DNA of 64,000 nt from Hemileia vastatrix (lineage: Eukaryota > Basidiomycota > Pucciniomycetes > Pucciniales > Zaghouaniaceae), in NCBI GenBank assembly GCA_030280995.1, contig JASXTE010000001.1:3408001-3472000 (forward strand), given 5' to 3'. Positions within the stretch are counted from its first letter, which is position 1; each line of letters opens with the position of its first letter. Under the pieces are notes generated by a model. That model was given only the letters and a program-made list of their open reading frames with translations. It was not told the DNA's origin and ran no database searches. The translations under genes and the position numbers were made by a program. Shown here in pieces: positions 32,040-42,659 of this stretch.

Positions 32040-33173
32040 CTATATCTTCTTTTTTAACTTGTTTATTCGTTGGATTAACTTTTGACTGATCTGGAAAGAG
32101 CAACCAAAATGCATGAAGTCTTGACAAGATTCCAAACCTGGAGGAGCCTTTGTGGTTTGGTGATTATCGTAAGAATAATTCCAAACTGTTTTGATGATTC
32201 CATTTCCTAATCCAAAATCAATTATACATCTATGATCCGGGAAATATAATCCATGTCCTTTAATTTTTGCAGGTGATGGAATAGGTTGTCTAGTGATAGG
32301 ATTAATATATGTGAAAATTCCATAAGTGAGGTAATTGGCATCATTTGTGTTGGTGTGAATTTGGTTATGAAATCCAGAATGAGTGATTATAACATTTGAA
32401 AACATTATATAATCACTGCTAATATCTTCCCATTCAGAGTTGCACCAATTTGGTATTCCAAGTCTTGTAGAAACCTCATGATTTGTTTCAAAAGCTTTAT
32501 TACAGAGTTTTTTAAGTGGAAGAGCAAGAAATGAATTAAATGAAGGTAACGTATTCCATTTTCGAAAATCATTATCTAATTCAGCTTTAGATAAATATCT
32601 GAGTAAAGAATATATGGCTATTTGAATTAAATTCAGTAAAATGATATTAAAAAATCCAGAAAAAATTTTAAACATACCAAGAGAAAATCCTTTATCAAAT
32701 CCTGGTCTCCATCCAATACCAATCATGATTCCACCCAACAAATTCTTATTCCTTAAAGGTAAGCAAACCAAAGCCATTTGATAGAGTGTTATGATGAGAT
32801 CACAGAGTTGATTAAATGATTCATCTTTAAAACCATTAAAAGAATGGTTTTTGTAAATAAATTGAGGTTTAAAAGTATTATTAATAACAGCTTTAACTTC
32901 ATCACCTCCAGTTTCAGTTAAATAATGTATATTTTCAGGTAATGTTTTTGGATATTGTTTTTTTTTCAACTTTAGTTTTAAAGTACTTGATTTTTGAAAT
33001 ATGGCCAAATATTTGATCCAAGTGAATTTTTTTTTTAAAATTTCTTTTATTTCGGTACTGTTCATTTTTTTCAATGTTTTAGATGATGATTGAAAAGAAG
33101 TTGAATTTGAAGATGATAATGAAGTTAAAGAAGATGAGAGTGAGGTAAGTGGTGAATCTGAAGTTAAAGACAT
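32040..33173 (-). CDS. TET-like 2OG-Fe(II) dioxygenase carried by the Harbinger element (377 aa)
   Basis: A single uninterrupted frame. The Ser-rich, basic N-terminus is followed by a helical middle and a C-terminal double-stranded beta-helix type domain. Visible landmarks are G-F-H-N-Q-I-H (His273), Y-G-I-F, a G-H-G-L-Y-F-P strand, I-D-F-G, V-W-N, D-N-H-Q-T-T (His338) and F-G-C-S-F-Q-I. This order matches the TET/JBP-like oxygenases abundant in rust fungi, relatives of which oxidise 5-methylcytosine or thymine. The usual H-X-D iron site reads H-T-N (Asn275), so normal catalysis is doubtful unless a nearby Asp (Asp278) takes over. No signal peptide or membrane pattern was seen. Substrate and activity are not shown by the sequence. 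Confidence 0.78.
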   Translation of the reverse strand: MSLTSDSPLTSLSSSLTSLSSSNSTSFQSSSKTLKKMNSTEIKEILKKKFTWIKYLAIFQKSSTLKLKLKKKQYPKTLPENIHYLTETGGDEVKAVINNTFKPQFIYKNHSFNGFKDESFNQLCDLIITLYQMALVCLPLRNKNLLGGIMIGIGWRPGFDKGFSLGMFKIFSGFFNIILLNLIQIAIYSLLRYLSKAELDNDFRKWNTLPSFNSFLALPLKKLCNKAFETNHEVSTRLGIPNWCNSEWEDISSDYIMFSNVIITHSGFHNQIHTNTNDANYLTYGIFTYINPITRQPIPSPAKIKGHGLYFPDHRCIIDFGLGNGIIKTVWNYSYDNHQTTKAPPGLESCQDFMHFGCSFQISQKLIQRINKLKKKI

Positions 33174-33399
33174 GTATTTTTCTACTTAAAAATTTGTTAC
33201 TTTTTAAACAACCAAAATTATACATTAAAAAAAATCACTTAATTTAAATTAAAAAAATAAAAATCCTCAAAAGACTAATAAGAACTTTTTTATTTCACTT
33301 GTACTTGATGAATATTTTTCTCTAAAATTAAAAAAATTCAAAAAAAAAAATTCAAAAAACTGTGAAATTTTTTTTATCACTTCCCCATTACCCTAAATT

Positions 33400-34090
33400 C
33401 CCCGCTCCAAACCCCTCTCCCACCTCCCCAAAACCCTTGTAAAAACCCCTCCTCCAACCTATTCAAATTCTCTTTTAAACCCCTCCAAACCCCCTTCCAA
33501 ACCCGCCTTCAATCTGCCCCAAAGCCCCTCCAAAAAACCCTCCAAAAACCCCTCCAAACCCCCTTCAAAACCTGCCTTCAATCTGCCACAAACCCCCCTC
33601 CAAATCCCCTCCAAATCCCCTCCAAACCCCCCTCCAAACCCCCCTCCAAACCCCCCTCCAAACCCCCCTCCAAACCCCCCTCCAAATTCCCTCCAAACCC
33701 CCCTCCAAATTCCCTCCAAACCCCCCTCCAAAAACCCCTTCAAAAACCCCTCCAAACCCCCTTCAAAAACCCCTCCAAACCCCCTTCAAAACCTGCCTTC
33801 AATCTGCCACAAACCCCCCTCCAAACCCCCCTCCAAATCCCCTCCAAACCCCCCTCCAAACCCCCCTCCAAACCCCCCTCCAAACCCCCCTCCAAACCCC
33901 CCTCCAAACCCCCCTCCAAACCCCCCTCCAAACCCCCCTCCAAATTCCCTCCAAACCCCCCTCCAAATTCCCTCCAAACCCCCCTCCAAAAACCCCTTCA
34001 AAAACCCCTCCAAACCCCCTTCAAAAACCCCTCCAAACCCCCCTCCAAACCCCCCTTCAATCCCCCCCAAACCCCCTCCAAACCCCCCTA
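33400..34090. repeat. C-rich minisatellite inside the Harbinger element
   Basis: A dense array of 12-bp units AAACCCCCCTCC with 11-bp and degenerate variants. A longer unit containing CTTCAATCTGCC recurs at about 33510, 33575 and 33798, so there is higher-order duplication. Because the unit is a multiple of three, it reads as G-G-L-E-G-G or G-G-G-F on the minus strand; these open frames are not credible genes. Confidence 0.92.
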
Positions 34091-34835
34091 CCCCCCTCCC
34101 TCAATGTTACTTAACAAATAGATAGTGAATCGTTAAGGAACCTTTAAGGGGGGGCAGGGGGGTTTAGAGGGGATTTGGAGGGGGGTTGGAGAGTAATGAG
34201 GGGAGGAAATGAGGACACCAACAAGGGGGAGAAAGAGAGAGATGAGACCAAAGAGGGAGAAAAGGGAGGTTAGAGTGAGCCAAGGAGGGGGGAATAAGGC
34301 AGCCAAAGGGGGGAAAAGGGGGATGTATCCATTCCAAGGAGAGGGTAAAGGTGGGAAAAAGCCCAGGCCAAGGGGGGATAAAGAATAGGATAAATGAGAG
34401 AAAAGAGGGAGAGAGAGAGAGAGAGAAAAAAAAAGGTTAATTTTACCTATAAATTTAAAAAAAACACTTACAAAAAAAAAACCCCCCAAAAACCCAAAAA
34501 ACCAAAAAAAATAAATAAAAATAAAAATAGCAAAAAATTAAGTAAAAAAGATAAAATGACTTACCTGGAGAGATGAGTTTAGAAAAAAGAAGTATAAGTG
34601 AAATTTTTTGAGTGATGTAGGAAGAGAGGAGAAAACGGATATAAGTGAAGAAAAAAAAGAGTGTGACTGAAAAAATATGCGATTTCATGTTGAGTTGATG
34701 AAAGAAAACATAGAGAGATAAAAAAAATAAGACTTTAACAGCAAATTAAAAAACCAAAAAAATATGCAAAAAAATTTACCATTCTCAGTGAATAACACAT
34801 GCAAATTGATCATTTGAAGAGAATGAAAAAAAAAA
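34091..34835. other. Purine-rich spacer, no gene seen
   Basis: 34140-34440 is G/A-rich (AGGGGG and GAGAGAGA words), mirroring the C-rich array before it. From 34440 the sequence is A-rich. No splice-consistent coding frame was found. Confidence 0.6.
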
Positions 34836-36099
34836 TCAAAATTGCGTTGAAAAATGTTGGAGTGTTATTGGAAGAATTTTTGCCCTTATACTAGTTGATT
34901 GAGAAATAAAAGTGTTGGATATAGTCAGAGGTGAATCAACTTGTTTATCTTCATACAGCTCTAACCATTGATCTTTGAGGTCAGCAAGTAGGCTATGAAG
35001 TATAGTGCAACACAGAATCCAGTTGATCACCGCTTCCATTTCAGATTTATTTCTAAGAGGACTTCTTAATCCCCTTAAACTAGAAAAACGGCCTTTCAAG
35101 CTTCCAATAGAATGTTCATTATGGACTCTTGACTTTGCCAAATGATTGTTGAACTTGGCATTTTGACTGTCTTCTGAAGCTGCTCCCCAAAAAGCAGGAA
35201 GTACATACTTTCCATTCACATAAGCAGAATCTGCAATAAGATACTGATCTTCATCAAAGAATTTTTCAGGTTCATTTGAAATTTGCATTCTTTGGAAGAC
35301 ATAGGAGTCATGACATGAGCCAGGATAGCCAGCAAAGAATGATATAAATTTTTTTTATGTCACATATAAGCTGAACGGAAATTGAATATCTATAAAGAAG
35401 ATATATTTGTTTGTGTTAGTTTCAAAGAGAATGAAAGGAGTTAAAAATAATCTACCTCTTTTTACGGTCAAAGTAATAGTTTCCACCTTGAGCAGGTTTC
35501 TGGCTCAAAGGAATAGTAGTACCATCAACAAAACCAATACATCCTGGGAAGCCCTCTGCTTACATAACCTGAGATGATTCAAGTCGCTCTTCTTTTGTTG
35601 GCCAGGTGAGAAGTTGAGATTCCAAGGGGTTGATGGCAGTGATACATCGTTTGGTATAAGTGTTAACTGAACCATACCCTAAATCAAAGACATTTTCTAA
35701 ACATTTCAAAGTGGCTCCATTACCATTTGAACCCAAACAACATAGTGTGATGGCCAATTGAATTGAAGGATGTTGTTGTTCTTTTTGAGAATTATTGTGA
35801 AATATTGGATGATCCTGAATAAGCTCAAGCAATTTAAGGAAACATTCCTGAGAAGTCCTGAGCAGCTGTCTAAAACTGGGTGTAGATAGGTTAAGAAGTG
35901 TTTGGATGGTGTACTTGGGGGTATGAAGTACTTGAGGCTTTCTGGGAAGAAGGTAACGTTTCGTGGCCATTTTTGATAAAAAAACAAAATCTTCTTCTAG
36001 ATCAGAATCAGAATTGGAATCAGAGTCTAAGAGCAGTTCAAGAGCCATGAAAGTAATTGCTTTATGTAATTTATCACGATTTGAAAGTGAGGAATGCAT
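34836..36099 (-). pseudogene. PIF/Harbinger DDE transposase, two lesions
   Basis: Minus strand. The first part (to 35560) has an acidic Ser-rich N-terminus and a helix-turn-helix-like region ending W-P-T-K-E-E-R. A TAA at 35560-35562 interrupts it just before G-C-I-G-F-V-D-G-T, which holds the first catalytic Asp (codon 35524-35526). An intron follows (GTAGAT to TTATAG, about 35455 to 35395). After an A-run frameshift near 35350 come G-Y-P-G-S-C-H-D-S, the second Asp in A-D-S-A-Y (codon 35229-35231), and the Glu in V-H-N-E-H-S-I-G (codon 35115-35117). This D-D-E pattern is that of DDE_Tnp_4. All three catalytic residues remain. The start is probably the Met at 36099 or 36048. It would cut and paste the element at its terminal repeats. 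Confidence 0.82.
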
Positions 36100-36228
36100 A
36101 ACTCTTATATGATATGATATGAAGATGTAAATGATGTACAATGTTTTGAGTTATGAAGTGTTATGCTGCAGAGTGCTGCATATGAATGGGATGATGCTGA
36201 CAAATCATTGAAATGGGACTTGATGGTT

Positions 36229-36372
36229 AAATCAGCACTTTTGGTTGAGAAAGTGCGGATTTGAGTGAAGTAAGTGACTTATTTCACTTTTGAAATCCAC
36301 CATTATTGGGGCTAGTGTGTTTCAGAAATCCGCACTTATTTAAGTGCGGATTTGCCAGAACTGACACCCCCT
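36229..36372 (-). repeat. Right end of the Harbinger element: terminal repeat and subterminal palindromes
   Basis: AAATCAGCACTT (36229-36240) and its reverse-complement form AAGTGCGGATTT (36251-36262) make one inverted pair. A 28-bp palindrome with 13-bp arms AAATCCGCACTTA lies at 36326-36353. The terminal repeat (reverse complement AGGGGGTGTCAGTT) ends at 36372. Thus four subterminal words lie on this side against one on the left. Confidence 0.85.
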
Positions 36373-36375
36373 ATT

Positions 36376-38224
36376 AAAATTTTGAGCTAATGCACTTTTT
36401 TTCTTTTATTAGATGAATGTATAGAGCTTTTTATTTAGTTCAGAACAATTTTAGTGAGATGTATAATATTTTTAACTTCAAAAATAAAATTTAAATAAAT
36501 ATTCAAAATGAACCATGTTGATATATATAGTAAATCTTTCTCTTTATTTAATGTTTTATGATTACTTTACATGAAATAATAGTTAGTCATGATAACCAAA
36601 ATTTAATCAAATGAGTATGTTAGCTTCCTCAATATCTTTTATATAATCTATTAAATAAAAGAAAAAACTTTTTGAGTCATTTTTTTACTAAAGTATTTTA
36701 ATTTCAATGAATATATACATTTTCCAAAAAAAAAAATATCTTACTTTTGGTGGAACTTAGATTGAACTCACAATGAGATCCTGTTTTGAACTGTGTTTCA
36801 AGCTAAGTTAAACAGTGAGAAAATTTGTAATTTTTTAAAAATTTTATAAAATATTTTTAAATTTAAACATAAGTATATTCTTATATCAAAATGATTTATA
36901 TTAAATACTTTAAATTTCTGGAAACAAATACAAATGATGAATAATTTTGGAAAATATTTTTATTAAAAATATTTGGATGTTGATTTTCTAATATTATGAA
37001 ATCATTCTTATTTCTCTATAAAAGATTAAGAAGATGACTAAAAATTATTTTAATACAATCATAACATATAAAAAAGTTATCAGATCTTCTTTTTAGATTC
37101 ATACTATTTCAAAAAAACAATTTTTTCATTTTAAGTAAAAATTATATAGATCCTTCAAAGCTTCACATTTTTTTTCTTGATTTTCATGTGTAAAATAAAG
37201 GGAAATCTTATAGGATAAAAATGGTATCTTTTTAAAACATTAAATAAATACATTTCAAATAAATATATATTGTTGTAAAAACTCAAAGTTTAACCTTAAG
37301 TTTTTTTTTAAATGTGTACTGATGAGTTGAAATATTCTTTATTTAAACTCATTTTTTAAATATATTCATTCTAGTATTTTTTATTTTTAAGGCCAATTAC
37401 AAGAAGATTTATAAAATCTTCTGCTTACATATAACATAAAAGGGATTTTACTTTAAAGAATTAGAAATTTAATAGCAGAGTAATATAATTATTACCTATC
37501 AGTGTGAATATCATTTTTCTAATAAATGATTGATAAATTGTTAACCTATATATTCTATTTAAGTAGTATGTGTAAATGTTCAGTTGTGAATTAATCCTGT
37601 CAAAAACCTTTTTCCAAAGACTACAAAAGCAAACCTGCAACTTTTTACTTAATATGTTCATCAAAAACATAGAATTGAAATATTCTGTCTATTCATTTAA
37701 AATATGCATCATTATTTATTTTAATTAAAGTATAATCCCAATAAAACTAGCTTTTTTACATGAGTATAACTCAAAATACCTATTGTGTCTTTTTTACAAA
37801 ATAATTATCATATGGTAGTTATTCAATGAGCAACTAATATAACAATGAAAAATTACCACTTCTACCTATTAAGTTCAGTTCTTGCACAATATTTTACTCT
37901 TAAATTTGACTTGGACCACATTTTTTGACATGAGAACACTTTTGAAAATCTATGGTGCTTATTCCCAGGTGGAAATAGAAATTATCCCAAAATATAGCAT
38001 GGAAGCACACTTAAGCATTAATATTAAATTTAGAGAATTTTATACTTTTTTGTTGTGTTTTATCTTTGAAATTTTACTTCAAGTTTGAATTTCAGTTTTT
38101 CATATGGAAAATTCATTGAGTAGTGATTAATTATTTTAACTCATGAGATCATTCACCAACTGAAAATATCTTCATAGAACTTTAATAAACTAAATAATTA
38201 AAAGTTCTGCAATCTCATATATTT
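36376..38224. other. AT-rich intergenic stretch, nothing recognised
   Basis: About 1.8 kb of AT-rich sequence without a coding frame of any recognisable family, clear repeat pair or RNA gene. Short open frames near 37461-37670 and 37882-38088 are expected by chance. Confidence 0.6.
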
Positions 38225-38227
38225 ATT

Positions 38228-38426
38228 AGGGGGTATCAAAGTTAGAAATCTTCCATTTCAAAATACCTCTTTTTCCCACTAAATCAACCATGATTATTTT
38301 TTAAAAATGCCATACTGTGCTCCCAAAACACCTTTTTACTGAGAATTAATGTCAAGTCTATGACTTTCTTTTTTTGTTGTGAAATACCTTTTTATTAATT
38401 ACAAATTTTTAGCTTTGATACCCCCT
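38228..38426. mobile_element. MITE (199 bp) with Harbinger-like ends
   Basis: Perfect 14-bp inverted ends AGGGGGTATCAAAG, flanked by ATT on both sides (38225-38227 and 38427-38429). The outer AGGGGGTRTCA matches the ends of the 29705 element, and the target duplication is the same. It has no coding capacity. It is probably a non-autonomous relative moved by a Harbinger-type transposase. Confidence 0.9.
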
Positions 38427-38429
38427 ATT

Positions 38430-39149
38430 ATGCTAAATAAATGCTAATTACAAAACTACTTAGTATTTGAGGAACAAACAGAACAAATAAAAGTTCAAAA
38501 ATGAATTTCCTTTTGATTTTTATCATTGACTTTCATTTAAAAATTTTAAAAGCTGGATTAAAACTACTATTATAAGAGATATACTTTTTTACAGACATAT
38601 AATCATATAATTTCTCAAATATTAGTGTTGAGAATAAGGAATTTATTATAGTACTTCATTTAGTCAGAGATTGAGAAAACACATTGATAATTTTTTTTGT
38701 TTAGTTATATGTGGCTCAATGGTATTCTAGAAGTAAAAATATAAGAGATTTGATGGTTCAATATTTTTTTGGATAACTCAACTGAATTGAAAATAATTAT
38801 ATTGAATGAAAAAAATATAAAAATAAAAGAAATAAAGAATCAGGTCATATGGGTTGAAATTAAAAATCAAAGCTTCAAATTCTGGGTTAAAAGGGGTTTT
38901 AAACACAAAGAGCCACATATATAATTTTATATTTTTTCTAAAAAAATTAATTAACTCATTAGAAAGCTTAGAAGTAAAAATTTTGAAATAAGTACTATGA
39001 TTTTCAGTCTGTTTACTGATAAGGTGACAATATAAACTAGCATTAAATTGTGTTTTATTAAAAAATACTGTGTATTTATCAGATTCTTAAGCTCCCCAAC
39101 TTTTTATTTCAATTAATTTTTCATTAAAATCACAATATTATTTCAGCAC
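38430..39149. other. AT-rich intergenic stretch, nothing recognised
   Basis: No gene, repeat pair or RNA structure was found between the MITE and the LTR-like fragment. Confidence 0.55.
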
Positions 39150-39330
39150 AGTATCATTCATCCTTGGTTAAGAGCTCAATATGAGTTCAAAGTAAAGTTC
39201 AGTATCAGCTCATTATAGGTTCAGTATCAGTTCATTATAGGTTCAGTATGAGTTGCATCTGTGTTCCATCTAAGCTTAGGTTGAGAACTTGCTAGCAAGT
39301 CCCCCCCAAATATTGAGTGGTGATATTTTC
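39150..39330 (+). repeat. LTR-like fragment related to the copia LTR at 54391
   Basis: GAACTTGCTAGCAAGTCC near 39287 matches GGACTTGCTAGCAAGTCC near 54661, in a similar context of CAGTATGAGTT-type repeats. A 24-bp unit with TTCAGTATCAG and CATTATAGG is repeated about 2.5 times at 39208-39262. It is probably an old LTR remnant. Confidence 0.6.
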
Positions 39331-39601
39331 TCCTCCATTAAATTTTTTGAACATTTTCTTATATTTTTTTATTCCAAGGAACAATAAGAAATTTTTATTG
39401 ATAAGGGCTCAATATCAACTTTTGTCTAGAAAACTTAAAATTATGTGCAAATATTTTTACAGATTTATATTTTTATTAATAAAATTTTTAAAAAGGACTT
39501 AAATAGTATGCTTTTTTATATATTTTCTGAAATAAAAATGATAATTGAAATAATATTCCAGACCTAGTATAATATGTTTCATTTAAGATATTTCTACTAA
39601 T

Positions 39602-39751
39602 ATCAAACCTGACCTTCCAAAATTTGATGGATCTAGATATAAACTTGAATATTATGGTATGTTAGGTGTTGTGGCTCAACCATTGCTCAAATTTGGTCCA
39701 ACTGATGTGCAACATGAATTGAAAGATCTGCTAAAGAAGGGAAAGATTTAG
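39602..39751 (+). pseudogene. Small gag-like relic
   Basis: A 49-codon frame contains L-P-K-F-D-G-S-R-Y, the pattern found near the start of copia-type gag proteins, followed by a helical segment and a TAG. It lies about 270 bp after an LTR-like fragment, the expected place for gag. Only this remnant can be recognised. Confidence 0.45.
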
Positions 39752-39909
39752 TCTCAATTTAGGGCCAACTTTTTGTTCAAATGTTTTTCATATAATTTTA
39801 TAATAGTTTTCTAAAACTTTCACAACATTTCCCCAATGTTTTCCCAACCTCTTCCTGAAAGTCTCAAAGAGAGGGAACTGCTAGCAGTGCACCCCCTGAT
39901 TTCCCATAG

Positions 39910-42650
39910 TGATATACACCATTCGCCAATTTACTACTATTTCACACTACTTCACCATCCTCATCATAATACACCACATCTTTTCCATCCTTTTTTTACA
40001 AACTTTATTTACATCTTCATCAAACTCCCCAAGCACATAATTTACCATATTTTTATAATCATCCAGTTTATCCTCATGGCTGAGGTTTTGATCATCTTTA
40101 TTTAAAGAAATAAATTTAGCCAGTTTAACCTCATGGGAAAGGTCTTCATTGCTATCAACACATATTAAACCTTTCACTTTAACCTCATAGGGGAGTTCTT
40201 TGCTTCTATAAACACATATTAAACCCATGAGTTTAAACTCATGGGGGAGGTAAGGAAAGTCTTCACTACCATTTGTTCTGGCCTTTATTGCAGGTTTATC
40301 TTCATCAAATTCTTCTGAGTCATAATTCTCTTCAGTGGGTGGTCTTCTTGATAAACCACCTGGTATAGTGAAAGTCTTTCCAGGCTTAAGAACTAAATTG
40401 AAAGAAAAATGTTGAATAAAAGCTATCTATCTTGTCATGGGTGCGTTTTGTAAGCTAGGAGAATTAATCATTTGAATTAAAGATTTATTTTCTACTTGTA
40501 ATTTGAAGTTATGTCCCCATAAAACATTTTGAATTTTCTTTGAATTTTTTCCACTCCACAGAGTTCTAATTTTGCTTGTGATGATCTTGAATACACCTCA
40601 GTAAAAACCACAGATTCATCTGATATAACCAGATTTATCCATTTGGAAAAAGATCTCCACAGAAGCAATCTGACTAGAGTAAACTTCTAAATAAATCCTG
40701 CTTGCATCTTTTCTATAATCTAATTTATGCAGGGAAATATCCTCCCAAACTACCTTCTTCAACTTCACAAATTCCACTTCACATTCTTCATCAACTCCCT
40801 GTCAGAATCCTTTCTAGTCAACAATTTCAATGGAGCTACCAATGAAGAAAAGTACTTGATAAACATTCTGATATAAACACATATTCCTAAAACCCTCTGA
40901 CTTTGGTTTTATTTGTGAGTCTTGGCCATGACTTTCTTTTATTCACCTTCTTCTTTGTCATGATCCTTCCCTCTCTATATACCACATGACTTAGGACTCT
41001 CAAAGCTGGTACACAAAAAGAAAATTTAGAACCTGAAATTTTTAAACCCAATTCTTCAATCCTAAACAAAATCCTCTCTAAAGTGACCACATGTTGCCAG
41101 ATTAATTTTTGTATCCCTAGATTTTCCTTCAAAACTTCATTGTCATAATCTGTTGAAGGTCTTTTAATTCCACCATCATCAATAATTATACTGGAAAATT
41201 TTTTAATTTCATCTTTCAGAATTCAGACCATCTGAGCTTGATATACAGAAACCAAATTTCTTTTTCCTTGAGTTAATCTCCTTAGTTGTAATTGACCAAC
41301 TGGAGTATAAAACATTGTGAGAAACAGAAAATCTGGATGTAACTCTCTCTCATAATATCCCCCATTATATCTCCTAGCCCATAACATACTCTTCCAAAAA
41401 ACACCTCTACAAACTCCTCTGAACTGGGTGGTATTCCAGAATCTTGTATTGTGACCCTATTTAATTCCCTAAGATCATGATCTACCCTGATCTTTCCATT
41501 AGGTTTCTTAATACAAAACACTGAGCTTGAATAACTTGATGATGACTGTTCATATAATCCATTTCAAATTTGCTCTCTAATGATGTCAATATAATCATCT
41601 TTTAAAGCTTCAGGAATTGGAATTGGTTTCTGTTGCCATGGTTCCTGAAAAACAACTAGAACCTTTTATGGCTCCCCATAAGAATGCTTTAACACATCTC
41701 TCTTCTCTTCTGAAAAAGTAATGGCCTTCCCTGGTTTTACCATCACATCCAACAACAACTTCTTTTTTTCACCTGAAAACCATTCTTTAGGTTTAAAATT
41801 TACAACATCCAATCTCTGAAAAGTAATCCTTGAAGTTTCAGGAAATTCTGAAATATTCTTGATTAAAGGAAAGTCATATGAATCTCTTGACAAAGTGGGC
41901 CTCTTCAAAGTTGGATTCAATTCATCTGGAAGAGGTTCATTGATTTGTCTAAACCTATTAGTTACCTTTTTATATTTTTCCGTGTTGACATCCACTTTTA
42001 CTTGAGGTATTTGATGCATTATAGATTCTTTATTAAATAATTTGTTATCAAAATTTTCTTCAAAATCAGAATCTGAATCAGAATCAGAATATGTTGAAAT
42101 ATATTTTTTATTTTTAATATTTTCATTTCCACCCCTTTTCTTTGTCTAGTTTCTTATCAGATTTTCCAACACCATTACTACCATTTTCTAGAATAAATTA
42201 CCCAGTAAATAAATTTGGAAGTTTAACCACTAGCTGGAGGAAAGGAACATAATTTTCACAAATTTTTTTTGGGTGAATTAATTATACTAAGATTTTTTTG
42301 TTGATTTTGATGATATAATTGCAGTTTATCCTCTTGCTGGAGGCCATAAAATAATCTGCCACATATTTAACCACTATTATCAAAATTCTCTTTCCAAGTT
42401 TTATCCAAAATAATATATCCCATTTTCTCTTAGAACTATTTATAAAATTTATAGAAAAATTTGATAATGATAATAACATATAGAAAATCCAAAACATAAT
42501 GGCATTTTAAAGAAATATCAACTGAAAATAATTGAGAAGCCACTTGAATTATCTCCAAGTGATCTAACCTATTTCAATCTGGGATCTCTTGTTGAGGAGA
42601 GATTACAACATTATAGAAATCAGCCCTTTCTACCCCAAAAAATGGGGGTC
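39910..42650 (-). pseudogene. pol: E3 pol relic
   Basis: Fragments on the minus strand match E1 pol: the linker with three hairpin-type repeats encoding E-V-K or E-D-K-L (40063-40250), RNase H (about 40750-40400), reverse transcriptase (about 41630-40900) and the N-terminal linker (42019-41666 and around 42340). The equivalent of the E1 catalytic F-L-D-D reads as I-D-D-G-G at about 41165-41185. Numerous stops and frameshifts separate the fragments. Hairpin copies also remain at 42219, 42321 and 42729. Confidence 0.82.
42636..42642 (-). promoter_or_regulatory. Relic -1 frameshift site of E3
   Basis: The minus strand reads T-TTT-TTG-GGG-TAG, identical to E1 over these positions even though the neighbouring sequence has decayed. 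Confidence 0.75.
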
Positions 42651-42659
42651 TTCATAAAA

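Larger units (their letters stand above)
29705..36372. mobile_element. PIF/Harbinger-type DNA transposon (6.7 kb) carrying a TET-like dioxygenase gene
   Basis: Perfect 14-bp terminal inverted repeats AGGGGGTGTCAGTT lie at both ends, flanked by ATT on both sides (29702-29704 and 36373-36375). Inside are a Myb/SANT-like gene on the plus strand, the usual Harbinger partner, and a DDE transposase on the minus strand. Between these two, on the minus strand, sits an intact 377-codon reading frame for a TET-like 2OG-Fe(II) dioxygenase. A C-rich minisatellite separates it from the transposase. The transposase and Myb-like genes have lesions, so this copy is probably non-autonomous. Confidence 0.88.

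Noticed and set aside
33459..34070. Minus-strand glycine-rich open frames
   Set aside because: They are read-through of a 12-bp minisatellite whose unit is a multiple of three; no start context, splice site or non-repeat domain.
37461..38088. Short frames in the AT-rich region 36376-38224
   Set aside because: Composition and length match chance frames; no motif, splice structure or repeat supports them.
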